The notes under the pieces are model-generated. The model worked only from the letters and a program-made list of their open reading frames with translations. It had not been told where the DNA came from and did no database searches. 64,000 bases of DNA, taken from positions 558,001-622,000 of the forward strand of contig NZ_RKHK01000001.1 in NCBI RefSeq assembly GCF_003752405.1, written 5' to 3'. Shown here piece by piece: positions 32,562 to 41,503 of this stretch. This stretch comes from Bogoriella caseilytica. GTDB lineage: Bacteria; Actinomycetota; Actinomycetes; Actinomycetales; Actinomycetaceae. Made by a program: the position numbers and the translations under genes. Each line of letters begins with the position of its first letter. Positions within the stretch are counted from its first letter, which is position 1.

Positions 32562-33509
32562 TCATTCAACCGCAGGGACGACGGGCGTACCGCGGATCCA
32601 GGGGTGCGGCCAGGCGTGCGCGAGAGCTGCCACTGACTTCCAGCGTCGGCCTCGCTCCGCTTCGAGGGCTCGTGCTGCGACGGCGAACTGCCCGGACGTT
32701 CCCACCCACTCCGCGCGAGACCGGGTGCGGTCGTCGCCCAGGAACGTATGGGCGAGCGCTCCGAGCGTATGCACGGTGGTGACCTCGTCGATCTGCGCAC
32801 CGAACTCGTACTCCTCCGGCGACATGAAACGCGTCGAGCCCCACATGCGCCCCATCTCGTTGACCACGGGCGCTCGCTGGTAGAGGTCGAGGTCGCACAG
32901 TGTGACGCGGCCGGTGTCCGGGTCGAGCATGACGCTGCCGTCGTAGAGGTCGATCGGCGTCCAGCCACGATCGGCGACGTGCACGTGGAAGTCATAGATC
33001 TGCTGCACAGCGGCAGCGCGAGCAGCCGGGGCCAAGGACCGGACCACGTCGGACCTCCCGTACTGCCGGCCGATCGGCACCGCGTCGGTCCACTCGAAGA
33101 TCAGCACGTGTCCGGATCCGACATCGACGGCCTCACGCAGGGTGACCAGGTTCGGGTGTGCGAGATCGCGGTGGACCTGTCCGGCATGCCGCAGGCGGAC
33201 GACGGCGTCCTCGACCGCGCCGTCGTATCGCATGGTCGAAGCTCCGGCGTACTTGAGGAACAGCCGCCCCTGCGCACCTTCCACGCCGAAGCAGAGGTTT
33301 CCGGAGTCCTGTTCGTCGAAGACTGCGAACACCGCTCCCCAGCGGGCGATGAAGGACAGGTCGTGCGGCGCGTCGAGGCGGACCGGATGGCCGTCCAGTT
33401 CGGTGACGAACACCAGATGATGGTAGGCACGGCGCCGATTGCGCCACCAGCGCTTAACGCACCGGGCGACTTGCATCGTTCGAGTCAACGCATTGTCTCC
33501 CGCCGCCAT
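32562..33509 (-). CDS. Protein kinase-like protein with altered catalytic motifs
   Basis: A 315-residue protein with a protein-kinase-like layout. 'GRLFLKYAGAS' near residue 80 supplies the ATP-binding Lys, 'HPNLVTLREAVDVGSGHVLIFEW' the hinge, 'TPIDLYDGSVMLDPDTGRVTLCDLDLYQRAP' replaces HRDxxxxN and DFG (D-L-Y-D-G...M and DLD), and 'WGSTRFMSPEEYEFG' is a recognisable APE motif. The chain starts with a basic region. It may phosphorylate a protein or small molecule, or be a pseudokinase. Neighbours give no clue. Confidence 0.75.
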   Translation of the reverse strand: MAAGDNALTRTMQVARCVKRWWRNRRRAYHHLVFVTELDGHPVRLDAPHDLSFIARWGAVFAVFDEQDSGNLCFGVEGAQGRLFLKYAGASTMRYDGAVEDAVVRLRHAGQVHRDLAHPNLVTLREAVDVGSGHVLIFEWTDAVPIGRQYGRSDVVRSLAPAARAAAVQQIYDFHVHVADRGWTPIDLYDGSVMLDPDTGRVTLCDLDLYQRAPVVNEMGRMWGSTRFMSPEEYEFGAQIDEVTTVHTLGALAHTFLGDDRTRSRAEWVGTSGQFAVAARALEAERGRRWKSVAALAHAWPHPWIRGTPVVPAVE

Positions 33510-33529
33510 CGCAGCCTACGATCGACGAG

Positions 33530-34081
33530 GTGAGTGCAGAGCCTCCCATTGACGAGCCTGTGAGCGTGGTTCGCCACGATGAATGCTGGGAGCTACAGGC
33601 CACCCGCCTCATCGACGAAGTCAGCCGCATCACCCGAGCACGCACCGTTCAACATATCGGAAGCACGGCCGTCCCCGGCCTATCCGCCAAGCCAATCATT
33701 GATCTCATGGCGGACGTTGGCGGCGCCGATCGTGACGCGGCAGCACAGAGGCTCACAGAAGCAGGGTTTACCGATTTCGGAGAGATCTCGGAAGGCCGTC
33801 GCTACTTGATTCGCCGGTCCGCACCGGCCACCAACGTCCACTTCATCGACGCGTCCTCGTCTCTGTGGAGTGACAATCTCGTTTTCCGTGATTATCTCCG
33901 CGCCCATCCCGAGGCCGCGTCGGCCTACGACGAAGCCAAACATAACGCCTCGCGTACGGGCCGACTACTGGCCTATTCGGACGCAAAGGAACCGCTCGTT
34001 CGAGAGATCATGAATACCGCTCGCGCTTGGCGCGTCGAGCTCAAGGAAGCGGGTTTCAACCCGGATCAGGCTCGACCATAA
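33530..34081 (+). CDS. GrpB/UPF0157-family protein
   Basis: A 183-residue protein starting at GTG 33530. 'VQHIGSTAVPGLSAKPIIDLMADV' is the nucleotidyltransferase-like GrpB signature, with 'EGRRYLIRRSAPATNVHFID' and 'LVFRDYLRAHPEAASAYDEAKHN' completing the family pattern. A -10-like TACGAT ends 7 nt before the start, so the mRNA may be leaderless. The gene has visibly more A/T in third positions than its neighbours, hinting at recent acquisition. Biochemical function unknown. Confidence 0.85.
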   Translation: MSAEPPIDEPVSVVRHDECWELQATRLIDEVSRITRARTVQHIGSTAVPGLSAKPIIDLMADVGGADRDAAAQRLTEAGFTDFGEISEGRRYLIRRSAPATNVHFIDASSSLWSDNLVFRDYLRAHPEAASAYDEAKHNASRTGRLLAYSDAKEPLVREIMNTARAWRVELKEAGFNPDQARP

Positions 34082-34419
34082 CGTCAGTCGGTCCGGCCAT
34101 AAGGCCGACGGTGACTTCCTGGAGACGGATGCGTCGACTGAGCCACCTCGATCCGTGCCCGAGCATGTCAGTGCAGGTACAGATCCGACACGCCCGCCCA
34201 GGCGAGCCCGCACCGGCCACGCGTCGCAACGAGCGTGCGGCGGGCGTAGGGGCCGCCCTGCGGGACTTCACATCGACGTGGCTGCGAGCCCGAGGCCGGG
34301 GTGCCAGGCTGGGCCAGCCCGAGGCCTTACGGGGACGAGCGACCACCACGTTTGCCCGTGACACTGACGTCAGCCTCCGAAGGCCTCACCGACCTACACG
34401 GGCAACTCGACTGAACCCA
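34082..34419. other. Gene-free interval between convergent GrpB and ychF
   Basis: 338 bp with no credible coding frame. It contains a 10-bp palindrome CTGACGTCAG at 34364-34373 set inside a 7-bp inverted repeat (GCCCGTG 34353-34359, CACGGGC 34397-34403), which could end the ychF transcript. CGGCC-ATAA-GGCCG near 34095 could end the GrpB one. No RNA gene is recognised. Confidence 0.4.
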
Positions 34420-35505
34420 TCACACGTTGAACCGGAACTCCACCACGTCACCGTCAGCCATGACGTAGTCCTTACCCTCCATGCGCATCTTGCCCTTGCT
34501 GCGCGCTTCGGCGATGGAGCCCTGCTCCAAGAGCTCGTCGAAGGAGATGACCTCGGCCTTGATGAAGCCCTTCTCGAAGTCGGTGTGGATCACGCCGGCC
34601 GCCTGGGGCGCCGTCGCGCCCTGCGGGATGGTCCACGCCCGTGACTCCTTCGGCCCCGCCGTCAGGTAGGTCTGCAGTCCCAGCGTGCGGAAGCCGACGG
34701 TGGCGAGCTGATCGAGGCCGGAGACCTCCTGGCCGGACTCGGCGAGCATCTCCGCAGCCTCGTCCTCCTCGAGCTCCACCAGCTCCGACTCGAACTTCGC
34801 GTCCAGGAAGATCGCCTCGGCGGGTGCGACCAGCTCGCGCAGCTCGGCCTGCATGGCCTCATCGGCCAGCCCGGCGTCGTCGGTGTTGAACACGTAGATG
34901 AAGGGCTTGGACGTCATCAACTGGAAGCTCGCCAGGATCTCGGGGTCCAGCCCGGCCGCCGCGGCGCCCTTGGAGAGCAGCGTGCCTTCCTCCAGCACGG
35001 CGAGCGCGCCCTTGGCCGTCTCGAGGACCTCGGGCTCGGCCTTGCGGCCACGCACCTCCTTCTCCAGGCGCGGGATGGCCTTCTCGAGCGTCTGCATATC
35101 GGCCAGCACCAGCTCGGTGGCGATGGTCTCGATGTCGTCGGCCGGGGCGACCTTGCCGTTGACATGGATGATGTCGGGGTCAGCGAAGGCGCGAGTCACC
35201 TGGCAGATCGCCTCGGCCTCGCGGATGTTGGCCAGGAACTGGTTCCCCAGCCCCTCCCCTTCGGAGGCGCCCTTGACGATCCCGGCGATGTCCACGAACG
35301 ACACGGTGGCCGGGGTGATCTTCTCCGAACCGAACACCTCGGCGAGCTTCCCCAGCCGGCTGTCGGGCAGCGGGACCACGCCCACATTGGGTTCGATGGT
35401 CGCGAAGGGGTAGTTCTCAGCGAGAACAGTCGCGCGGGTCAGGGCGTTGAAGAGGGTCGACTTACCGACGTTGGGCAGTCCGACGATTCCGATGGTGAGG
35501 GCCAC
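34420..35505 (-). CDS. ychF: Redox-regulated ATPase YchF (Obg-like)
   Basis: A 361-residue protein from GTG 35505 (ALTIGIVGLPNVGKST). G1 is GLPNVGKST at residues 7-15, followed by 'FATIEPNVGVVPLPD', G3 'VDIAGIVKGASEGEGLGNQFL' and the modified G4 'FIYVFNTDD', typical of YchF, which prefers ATP to GTP. The central helical domain (about 125-200) and C-terminal TGS domain ('FEKGFIKAEVISFDELLEQGSIAEARSKGKMRMEGKDYVMADGDVVEFRFNV') complete it. It binds ribosomes and affects stress responses. Length and motifs are normal. Confidence 0.96.
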   Translation of the reverse strand: MALTIGIVGLPNVGKSTLFNALTRATVLAENYPFATIEPNVGVVPLPDSRLGKLAEVFGSEKITPATVSFVDIAGIVKGASEGEGLGNQFLANIREAEAICQVTRAFADPDIIHVNGKVAPADDIETIATELVLADMQTLEKAIPRLEKEVRGRKAEPEVLETAKGALAVLEEGTLLSKGAAAAGLDPEILASFQLMTSKPFIYVFNTDDAGLADEAMQAELRELVAPAEAIFLDAKFESELVELEEDEAAEMLAESGQEVSGLDQLATVGFRTLGLQTYLTAGPKESRAWTIPQGATAPQAAGVIHTDFEKGFIKAEVISFDELLEQGSIAEARSKGKMRMEGKDYVMADGDVVEFRFNV

Positions 35506-35628
35506 GTGGCCTGAGTGTACGGGGCGTACCGATCCCACGTACCGCTCGTTGGCGCCTCAAGCGCATGTCCCGCACCATGTGGGGATGCCGTCCACGCCGA
35601 TCCAGCCGATTCTCACGGCGGATGCACC

Positions 35629-36504
35629 GTGAACGGCGCCTCGGACTGGGTGAGCACAGCGCTCGGGATCGCCCTCGTGCTCCTCGCCCTCGCAGACGTC
35701 GTCCACACGATGTGGCACCCGAGTGGCCAGGGCCGGTTGAGCAAGCTGCTACTGCGGCTGGTCTGGAGGCTCTGCCAACCGTTGGGCGAGCCAGGGCGCC
35801 GGGCGTGCGGCCCCGTCGGCATGATGGTCGTCGTCATCAGCTGGGCCGGGCTGGTCCTCGTGGGCTGGGCACTGATCTACTGGCCGCACCTGCCTGGAGG
35901 CTTTTCGTTCGACCCGGGGACGACGCCTGCGGACCCCGCCTTCCTCGATGCGCTCTACATCTCCGCCGTGGTGCTCTCCACTCTCGGTTTCGGGGACGTC
36001 GTCCCGGCGGGTGTTCCGATCAGGATGGTCGCGCCACTGGAGAGCCTGATCGGCTTCGCACTCCTGACAGCGGCCGTCTCTTGGGTGCTGCAGGTCTACC
36101 CCGCTCTCACCCGGCGCCGGACGCTCTCCTTGCAGCTCGATGCGCTTCGCACTGCCAAGACCCATGAGCAGTTGGGGCAGCTGAGCCCGGTGACTGCGGC
36201 CTCACTGCTACGGGCCATCTCCGATGGCCTCAGCGGGATCCGGGTGGACTACACGCAATACGTCGAGACCTACTACTTCCGCGACTCCGATCGGGCCACC
36301 TCCCTGGGTGCCACGCTCCCCTACGCTCACGAACTCGCCCTGGCGGCCAAGGAATGCGACTCGGGCGACCTCCAGCACAGCGGCACTGTGCTGGAGAACT
36401 CCGTGGACGAACTCGCCCGGCTCATCGATCGACAGTACTTCCGCGCCGGCGGTGACACTGCCACGATCCTTACCCGCTTCCGCCGCGATCAGGCAGACGT
36501 CTGA
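35629..36504 (+). CDS. Two-transmembrane potassium channel-family protein
   Basis: A 291-residue protein from GTG 35629 (NGASDWVSTALGIALVLLALADVVH). Hydrophobic segments lie near residues 8-24, 64-86 and 140-157. Between them is the pore loop 'STLGFGDVVPAG' near residue 117, close to the K+ selectivity filter T-x-G-Y/F-G-D. The C-terminal 120 residues are soluble and helical. The filter suggests a small K+ channel; no RCK/TrkA domain is present. Confidence 0.82.
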   Translation: MNGASDWVSTALGIALVLLALADVVHTMWHPSGQGRLSKLLLRLVWRLCQPLGEPGRRACGPVGMMVVVISWAGLVLVGWALIYWPHLPGGFSFDPGTTPADPAFLDALYISAVVLSTLGFGDVVPAGVPIRMVAPLESLIGFALLTAAVSWVLQVYPALTRRRTLSLQLDALRTAKTHEQLGQLSPVTAASLLRAISDGLSGIRVDYTQYVETYYFRDSDRATSLGATLPYAHELALAAKECDSGDLQHSGTVLENSVDELARLIDRQYFRAGGDTATILTRFRRDQADV

Positions 36505-36552
36505 GTCCGCGCTGCCAATGCGCAAGCCCGGGGCATGGGTCAGAATCCGAGT

Positions 36553-37026
36553 ATGGACATCGCCGACAACGGACCACACCCGAACGCCTTCGACCTGGAG
36601 ACGGCCACGCGGGAGAACCCCAACTACCGCACGGTCGCCTGGACCGGTAAGCACCTCCAGGTGACCCTGATGTCGATCGAGCCGGGCGCGGCGATCGGCC
36701 TGGAAGTGCACTACGGCACCGACCAGTTCCTGCGCGTCGACGCCGGCAAGGGTCGCGCCAAGATGGGCCCCACCAAGGACGACCTCTCCTTCCAGCAGGA
36801 CGTTGAGGACGGCTGGAGCATCCAGGTGCCCGCCGGAACGTGGCACGACGTGGAGAACACCGGTGACGAGCCGCTGCGCCTCTACGCCATCTACGCCCCC
36901 ACGCATCACGCGAAGGGCATCGTGCAGGAGACCCCTGACGACGCCGAGCGGGACGAGGAGCAGGGCCGGGACGAGCCGCCGTCCTGGGTGGAGGAAGTGG
37001 ACGAGAAGGGCGAGGACAGCGCCTGA
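36553..37026 (+). CDS. Cupin-domain protein
   Basis: A 157-residue protein from ATG 36553 (MDIADNGPHPNAFDLETATRENPNYRTVAWTGKHLQVTLMSIEPGAAIGLEVH). The two cupin motifs are 'GLEVHYGTDQFLRVDAGKGRAKMG' and 'VPAGTWHDVENTGDEPLRLYAIYAPTHH', with His/Glu residues able to bind a metal. The acidic C-terminal tail is disordered in appearance. A CAGAAT hexamer ends 6 nt upstream, so the mRNA may be leaderless. Function is probably small-molecule binding or dioxygenation. Confidence 0.85.
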   Translation: MDIADNGPHPNAFDLETATRENPNYRTVAWTGKHLQVTLMSIEPGAAIGLEVHYGTDQFLRVDAGKGRAKMGPTKDDLSFQQDVEDGWSIQVPAGTWHDVENTGDEPLRLYAIYAPTHHAKGIVQETPDDAERDEEQGRDEPPSWVEEVDEKGEDSA

Positions 37027-37060
37027 CGGCGGCGTCCCGCCCCGAACTCAAGGAGGGGAT

Positions 37061-37423
37061 GTGCCCCACGTCGAGTCGGCGCTCAGGAGCGCCTCTGAAG
37101 AAGCTGCGGCCCATGAGAAGGGCCGCTCTGCCCATCTGCTGATCCACGACGGTCCGCTGCGCCAGACGATCATTGCGCTCCAGGCCGGCCACGTGCTCGC
37201 CGAACACAACTCGCCTCCGGCCGCCAGCATGTATCTGTTGCGCGGCCGGGTGCGGGTGACGGGTCAGGACGACTCGGAGGTGACGCAGGGGCAGATCGTG
37301 GCGCTCACCCACGTGCGCCACGGGGTCGAGGCCCTGGAGGATTCGGTCTTCCTGCTCACCACCGTGACGAGCCAGAGCGGCGAGAGCCACGGGGACAGCC
37401 CCGAGAGCGGGCACCAGCACTAG
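37061..37423 (+). CDS. Second small cupin-like protein
   Basis: A 120-residue protein from GTG 37061 with AGGAGG five bases upstream. 'LRQTIIALQAGHVLAEHNSPPAASMYLLRGRVRVTGQDDSEVTQGQIVALTHVRHGVEALEDSVFLLTTVT' is a RmlC-like cupin barrel with the conserved H-N-S-P-P, as in YhhW/AraC-type cupins. The C-terminal end is His/Ser/Gly-rich. It is 34 nt behind the first cupin gene and likely co-transcribed. Confidence 0.8.
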   Translation: MPHVESALRSASEEAAAHEKGRSAHLLIHDGPLRQTIIALQAGHVLAEHNSPPAASMYLLRGRVRVTGQDDSEVTQGQIVALTHVRHGVEALEDSVFLLTTVTSQSGESHGDSPESGHQH

Positions 37424-37482
37424 GCGACCGGAGGGAGGTCGCGCCTCCCGAGGATGTCAGTGGTACCTGAGAGGGTGCCTGC

Positions 37483-38736
37483 ATGGACTTGCCGACCGTT
37501 GTGCTCGTTGTTCTCGCTCTGGCCGTGGGGGTGACGCTGGGCTATGCCCTGGCGGTGGCGCGCCGTGGCAACGGTGCCGACCTGGCCCGGCTGGGCGCTG
37601 CCACTGCGGCCGCTGAGGCGCGTGCAGAGCGACTCGCCGAGGAGGTCGAGCAGCTGCATGCCCGAGCACGGCAGGATCACGACGTCCTCCAGGCTCTCGC
37701 CCCCGTCCAGGCCGCTCTGGGGCAGGTGGGCGAACACGTGGCCCAGTTGGAGAAAGAACGTTCCCAGCAGTTCGCGGTACTCAACGAGCAGCTCCACCAC
37801 GCCCGGCGCTCCGAAGCCGAGCTCCAGGCGGCGACGACGCAACTGGAATCCGCTCTGCGCTCGACCTCAGCCCGCGGCCAGTGGGGCGAGGTGGAACTGC
37901 GCCGGGTGCTTGAGGCCGCGGGGATGATGCGGCACGTCGACTTCACCGAGCAGCGAGCACTACCGGGCGCGCAGGGCGCCGGGCGCGGACGGCCCGACGT
38001 CGTTGTCCAGCTTCCCGGCGAGCGCTATCTGGCCATCGACGCCAAAGTGCCCATGGACGCCTACCTGGAGGCCGCAGCCATCGGCGACCGCGCTACCGGT
38101 GAGGACGCCGAGCGGCGGGAGCGCCTGCTCGCCGAGCACGCCAAGGCGTTGCGCGCGCATGTGGATGCCCTCGCCTCTCGCGGCTACCACGAGCAGCTCA
38201 CGCACTCCCCTGAGCTGGTCGTCATGTTCCTGCCGTCGGAGGGCCTGCTTGCGGCAGCTTTGGAGGCGGATCCCACCCTCCTGGAGCGGGCCATGCGACT
38301 CGGGGTGGCGCCGACGTCTCCCGCCTCGCTGCTGGCGCTGCTCCGCACGGTCGCCGCGGTCTGGTCCACCGAGCGGATCAGCGTCGAGGCGGAGGAACTG
38401 CTGGCACTGGGCCGGACGCTCTACGACCGGCTCGGGTCGGTGGCCGGACATCTGGGCTCCCTCGGGCGGTCGCTGCGCTCCAGCGTGCAGCACTACAACA
38501 AAGCGGTGGCCTCCATGGAGAACCGGCTTCTGGTGACCGCCCGCGGCCTCGAATCCGTGGCGCGCGAGGACATCCAGGTGGATCCGATCTCCTCCGACGA
38601 TGCCCAACTTCGCGAGTTCACCGCTGTCGAGCTGCCAGGGCAGGCCGAGTACGGCAAGGACACGGGCCGCCCCGGCGCGCCAGGCGGCAGCGCGCACTCG
38701 GTCGAGGGTTCGACCGAAGCGCGCCGCGCCGGCTAG
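37483..38736 (+). CDS. rmuC: DNA recombination protein RmuC
   Basis: A 417-residue protein with an N-terminal membrane segment (residues 5-25), a long coiled coil (about 40-130) and a C-terminal RmuC nuclease-like domain. The domain shows 'SARGQWGEVELRRVLEAAGMMRHVDFTEQ', 'GRPDVVVQLPGERYLAIDAKVPMDAYLEA' with the PD-(D/E)xK-type D-A-K, and 'EGLLAAALEADPTLLERAMRLGVAPTSPASLLALLRTVAAVW'. RmuC limits recombination at inverted repeats. Its stop shares the CTAG tetranucleotide with the stop of the convergent methyltransferase. Confidence 0.93.
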   Translation: MDLPTVVLVVLALAVGVTLGYALAVARRGNGADLARLGAATAAAEARAERLAEEVEQLHARARQDHDVLQALAPVQAALGQVGEHVAQLEKERSQQFAVLNEQLHHARRSEAELQAATTQLESALRSTSARGQWGEVELRRVLEAAGMMRHVDFTEQRALPGAQGAGRGRPDVVVQLPGERYLAIDAKVPMDAYLEAAAIGDRATGEDAERRERLLAEHAKALRAHVDALASRGYHEQLTHSPELVVMFLPSEGLLAAALEADPTLLERAMRLGVAPTSPASLLALLRTVAAVWSTERISVEAEELLALGRTLYDRLGSVAGHLGSLGRSLRSSVQHYNKAVASMENRLLVTARGLESVAREDIQVDPISSDDAQLREFTAVELPGQAEYGKDTGRPGAPGGSAHSVEGSTEARRAG

Positions 38737-39521
38737 ACCGCGATCAGACCGAAGTACCCCATACCCATTACCCCGCGGTACCCCTCGAAGTACGCGCGAC
38801 GTTGACGGGCGGCCATCTCGCGAACTTCCGGCGAGTCAGGATGGGTCGCGGGATGGTCACTGAGCCAGCGGGCGTAGCACGCGGCAAAACCCGATTCGAA
38901 CTCGTCCCACTCGCCCAACGTGGCCTCGAAGACGTGGACCGGACTGAAGCCCTCCTCGGCCGCGACCTCCAGGACCGCCGCGAGGGTCTGGAACTCCTCG
39001 GCGATCCCGGAGAGCGCCGCCATCGCCGCCTCGGTCGGCGGAGCCGACCAGATCGCCTCGCCATAGACGAGCCGGCCACCAGGCGGCAGCACCTGACGAA
39101 GCGCCCGGAGCGCGGAACGATAGTCCAGCGGCTGCGGCGAACTGGAGGTCTGACTCCAGATGTGGCTCGCGCCCACGCAGATCGCATGTGCGGCCTCGGC
39201 CGGAAGTTCCGTCCGCACATCCGCGACCCGCAGATCCACCCGATCGTGCAGGCCGCGAGCACGCGCCAGCGTCCGCCCGTGCGCGATCGCACCCTCATCG
39301 AGGTCAAGCCCGAGACCGCGCGCAGCCGGGTCCGCTTCGAGCGTGCGCAGTAGCAGCTCACCCCACCCGCAACCCGCATCGACCACCGAGTAGCTCCGTT
39401 CGTCAGCAGCGGAGAGGTGATCACCCGAGGCGAGAAAAGCGGACAGGACGTCGGCCCGCCGCTCGGAGAGCGGAGCCATGAACGTGAGGTCTTCATGCGG
39501 TGGTGCGAGCTGGATTCCCAT
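38733..39521 (-). CDS. Class I SAM-dependent methyltransferase
   Basis: A 262-residue protein from ATG 39521 (MGIQLAPPHEDLTFMAP). The SAM motif I is 'VVDAGCGWGELLLRTL' near residue 47, with 'GLGLDLDEGAIAHGRTLARARGL' (motif II) and 'VLPPGGRLVYGEAIW' (motif post-II). The C-terminal half, 'WDEFESGFAACYARWLSDHPATHPDSPEVREMAARQRRAYFEGYRG', gives no clear substrate clue. It overlaps the rmuC stop by 4 nt, tail to tail. Confidence 0.85.
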   Translation of the reverse strand: MGIQLAPPHEDLTFMAPLSERRADVLSAFLASGDHLSAADERSYSVVDAGCGWGELLLRTLEADPAARGLGLDLDEGAIAHGRTLARARGLHDRVDLRVADVRTELPAEAAHAICVGASHIWSQTSSSPQPLDYRSALRALRQVLPPGGRLVYGEAIWSAPPTEAAMAALSGIAEEFQTLAAVLEVAAEEGFSPVHVFEATLGEWDEFESGFAACYARWLSDHPATHPDSPEVREMAARQRRAYFEGYRGVMGMGYFGLIAV

Positions 39522-39666
39522 GCCATGGACTGTCTCCACCGCAAGGCACACGGTCAACGTATTTCTTCGGCCGAGCGCATCAGAGTTCTGGGCAGGCTGC
39601 CGCCATCCATCGCATACCGCCCCGCTGACGTCGCACACCACCCGGCGTTTCATGCATGATGCACCT

Positions 39667-41367
39667 ATGACTGATCGCTCTACGCCTCGCCAACTGGCCG
39701 ACGCCTACGTTCATGAACTCGCCGCACTCGATCCTTCGGTGGCCACCGGTCTCGGCCTGAACCCCGCCGATGACCGCATGCCGGACTTCTCCCCCGCCGG
39801 CCACGAAGCGCGCAACGAGCTCGCCCGCACGGTGCTCCAGGAGCTGGACGAGCTCGAAGCCGCCTCGGGCGAGTTCGACGCCCTGGAACAGCGCTGCGCC
39901 ACCTTGCTGCGCGACCGCCTGGGCGTCCAGCTCGAGGCCGCCGACGCCGGCGAGCACCTGCGCCCGCTGCGCAACATCGCCTCCCCCATCCACGGCGCTC
40001 GCTCGATCTTCCTGATGATGCCCGCGGCCACCGCCGAGGACTGGGGCGTCATCGCCCGCCGCATGGCGCAGTTTCCGCAGGCATACGCCTCCCTGACCGA
40101 GGCCCTTGAAGAAGGCCGCCGTCGCGGGCTGCTCTCCGCCCCGCTGCAGGTGGAGACGGTGGCCGGACAGATCGGCGAGTGGATCGGTTCGGGTGAAGCG
40201 GGCGCCACCTCCTGGTTCCACGACTTCGTCACCCGGGGCGCCGAGATCGCCCCAGAGCTCCGCGAGGACCTGCACGCCGCCGCCGACGCCGCGGCCGCAG
40301 CCGTGGCCGGGATGCAGACCTACCTGCGCGAGACCTACCTTCCCGCCGCGCACGGCACCCCCGACGCGGTGGGCCGCGAGCGCTACCTGCTCGGCGCACG
40401 CCGCGTGATGGGCTCAGCGATCGACCCCGAGGAGGTCTACGCCTGGGGCTGGGCCGAATACCAGCGCCTGAACGCCGAGATGCAGCAGCTGGCCGAGAAG
40501 ATCCGGCCGGGCTCCACCCCCGTGGAGGTCATGCGCTGGCTGGACGAGAACGGCCGCAGCGTCGAGGGCGAGCAGGAGGTGCAGCGCTGGCTGCAGGACA
40601 TGATGGACGGCGCCATCGAGGAACTCGACGGCACCCACTTCGACATCGCCGAGCCGATCAAGCAGGTCGAGGCGATGATCGCCCCGGCCGGCTCGGCCGC
40701 TGCGCCGTACTACACCCGCCCCTCGGTCGACTTCTCCCGGCCGGGCCGCACCTGGCTCCCCACGCTGGGCCGCACCAGCTTCCCCGTCTACGACCTGGTC
40801 TCCACCTGGTACCACGAGGGCGTCCCGGGCCATCACCTGCAGCTCGCGCAGTGGGCCTACGTGGCGCCGCAGCTCTCGATCTACCAGACCACCCTGGGTT
40901 CCTCCTCCGGCGCCACTGAGGGCTGGGCGCTGTACGCCGAGCGCCTCATGGACGAGCTCGGCTACCTCGACGACGAAGAACGCATGGGCTACCTCGACGC
41001 CCAGATGATGCGCGCCGTGCGCGTGGTGATCGACATCGGCATGCACCTGCAGTTCGAGATCCCGGACGATTCACCGCTTGCTCCCGGTCAGCAGTGGACG
41101 CCGCAACTGGCCGGTGACTTCTTCAAGGCGCACTCCGGCCGCCCGCACGACTTCATCGACTCCGAGATCGTGCGCTACCTCGGCTGGCCGGGGCAGGCCA
41201 TCAGTTACAAGCTCGGTGAACGCTCCTGGCTGGCCGGGCGCGAAGCCGCCCGCCAGGCTCACGCCGCGCGCGGCGAGGAGCTCGACCTGAAGTCCTGGCA
41301 CATGGCGGCGTTGTCCCTGGGCGCCCTCGGCCTGGACGACCTCGAGCGGGAGCTCGCCCAGCTGTAG
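39667..41367 (+). CDS. DUF885-family metallopeptidase-like protein
   Basis: A 566-residue protein from ATG 39667 (MTDRSTPRQLADAYVHELAALDPS). The zinc-binding HExxH-like motif 'STWYHEGVPGHHLQLAQW' is near residue 380 and a downstream Glu-rich stretch 'GATEGWALYAERLMDELGYLDDEERMGYLDAQMMRAVRVVIDIGMH' is typical of DUF885. These are soluble, cytoplasmic gluzincin-like proteins with poorly known substrates. No signal peptide is present. A 72-bp inverted-repeat structure lies between this gene and the convergent methyltransferase. Confidence 0.9.
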   Translation: MTDRSTPRQLADAYVHELAALDPSVATGLGLNPADDRMPDFSPAGHEARNELARTVLQELDELEAASGEFDALEQRCATLLRDRLGVQLEAADAGEHLRPLRNIASPIHGARSIFLMMPAATAEDWGVIARRMAQFPQAYASLTEALEEGRRRGLLSAPLQVETVAGQIGEWIGSGEAGATSWFHDFVTRGAEIAPELREDLHAAADAAAAAVAGMQTYLRETYLPAAHGTPDAVGRERYLLGARRVMGSAIDPEEVYAWGWAEYQRLNAEMQQLAEKIRPGSTPVEVMRWLDENGRSVEGEQEVQRWLQDMMDGAIEELDGTHFDIAEPIKQVEAMIAPAGSAAAPYYTRPSVDFSRPGRTWLPTLGRTSFPVYDLVSTWYHEGVPGHHLQLAQWAYVAPQLSIYQTTLGSSSGATEGWALYAERLMDELGYLDDEERMGYLDAQMMRAVRVVIDIGMHLQFEIPDDSPLAPGQQWTPQLAGDFFKAHSGRPHDFIDSEIVRYLGWPGQAISYKLGERSWLAGREAARQAHAARGEELDLKSWHMAALSLGALGLDDLERELAQL

Positions 41368-41380
41368 GTCGCTACCGTCA

Positions 41381-41452
41381 CGCTGACTGCCGCCTGGTGG
41401 AGCCGATGCCTCGCGCGCGTGCGTCATCGAATGACATAGGCGGCAGTCAGCG
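41381..41452. repeat. Long inverted repeat between convergent genes
   Basis: CGCTGACTGCCGCCT (41381-41395) and AGGCGGCAGTCAGCG (41438-41452) pair perfectly over 15 bp and are separated by 42 bp. The spacer holds a small hairpin, GTCAT-CGA-ATGAC. The separation is too wide for an ordinary terminator, but the RNA would still fold into a branched hairpin. It could be a small nonautonomous element, a terminator or a protein-binding structure. Confidence 0.6.
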
Positions 41453-41503
41453 CAATCGGGCCCGTGAGCGTGACCCGTCGATGGGACGCCGGATGGTTCC
41501 GGC

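Noticed and set aside
34082-34419. A tRNA or structured RNA in the GrpB-ychF gap
   Set aside because: No cloverleaf or conserved loop could be drawn; only short palindromes consistent with terminators.
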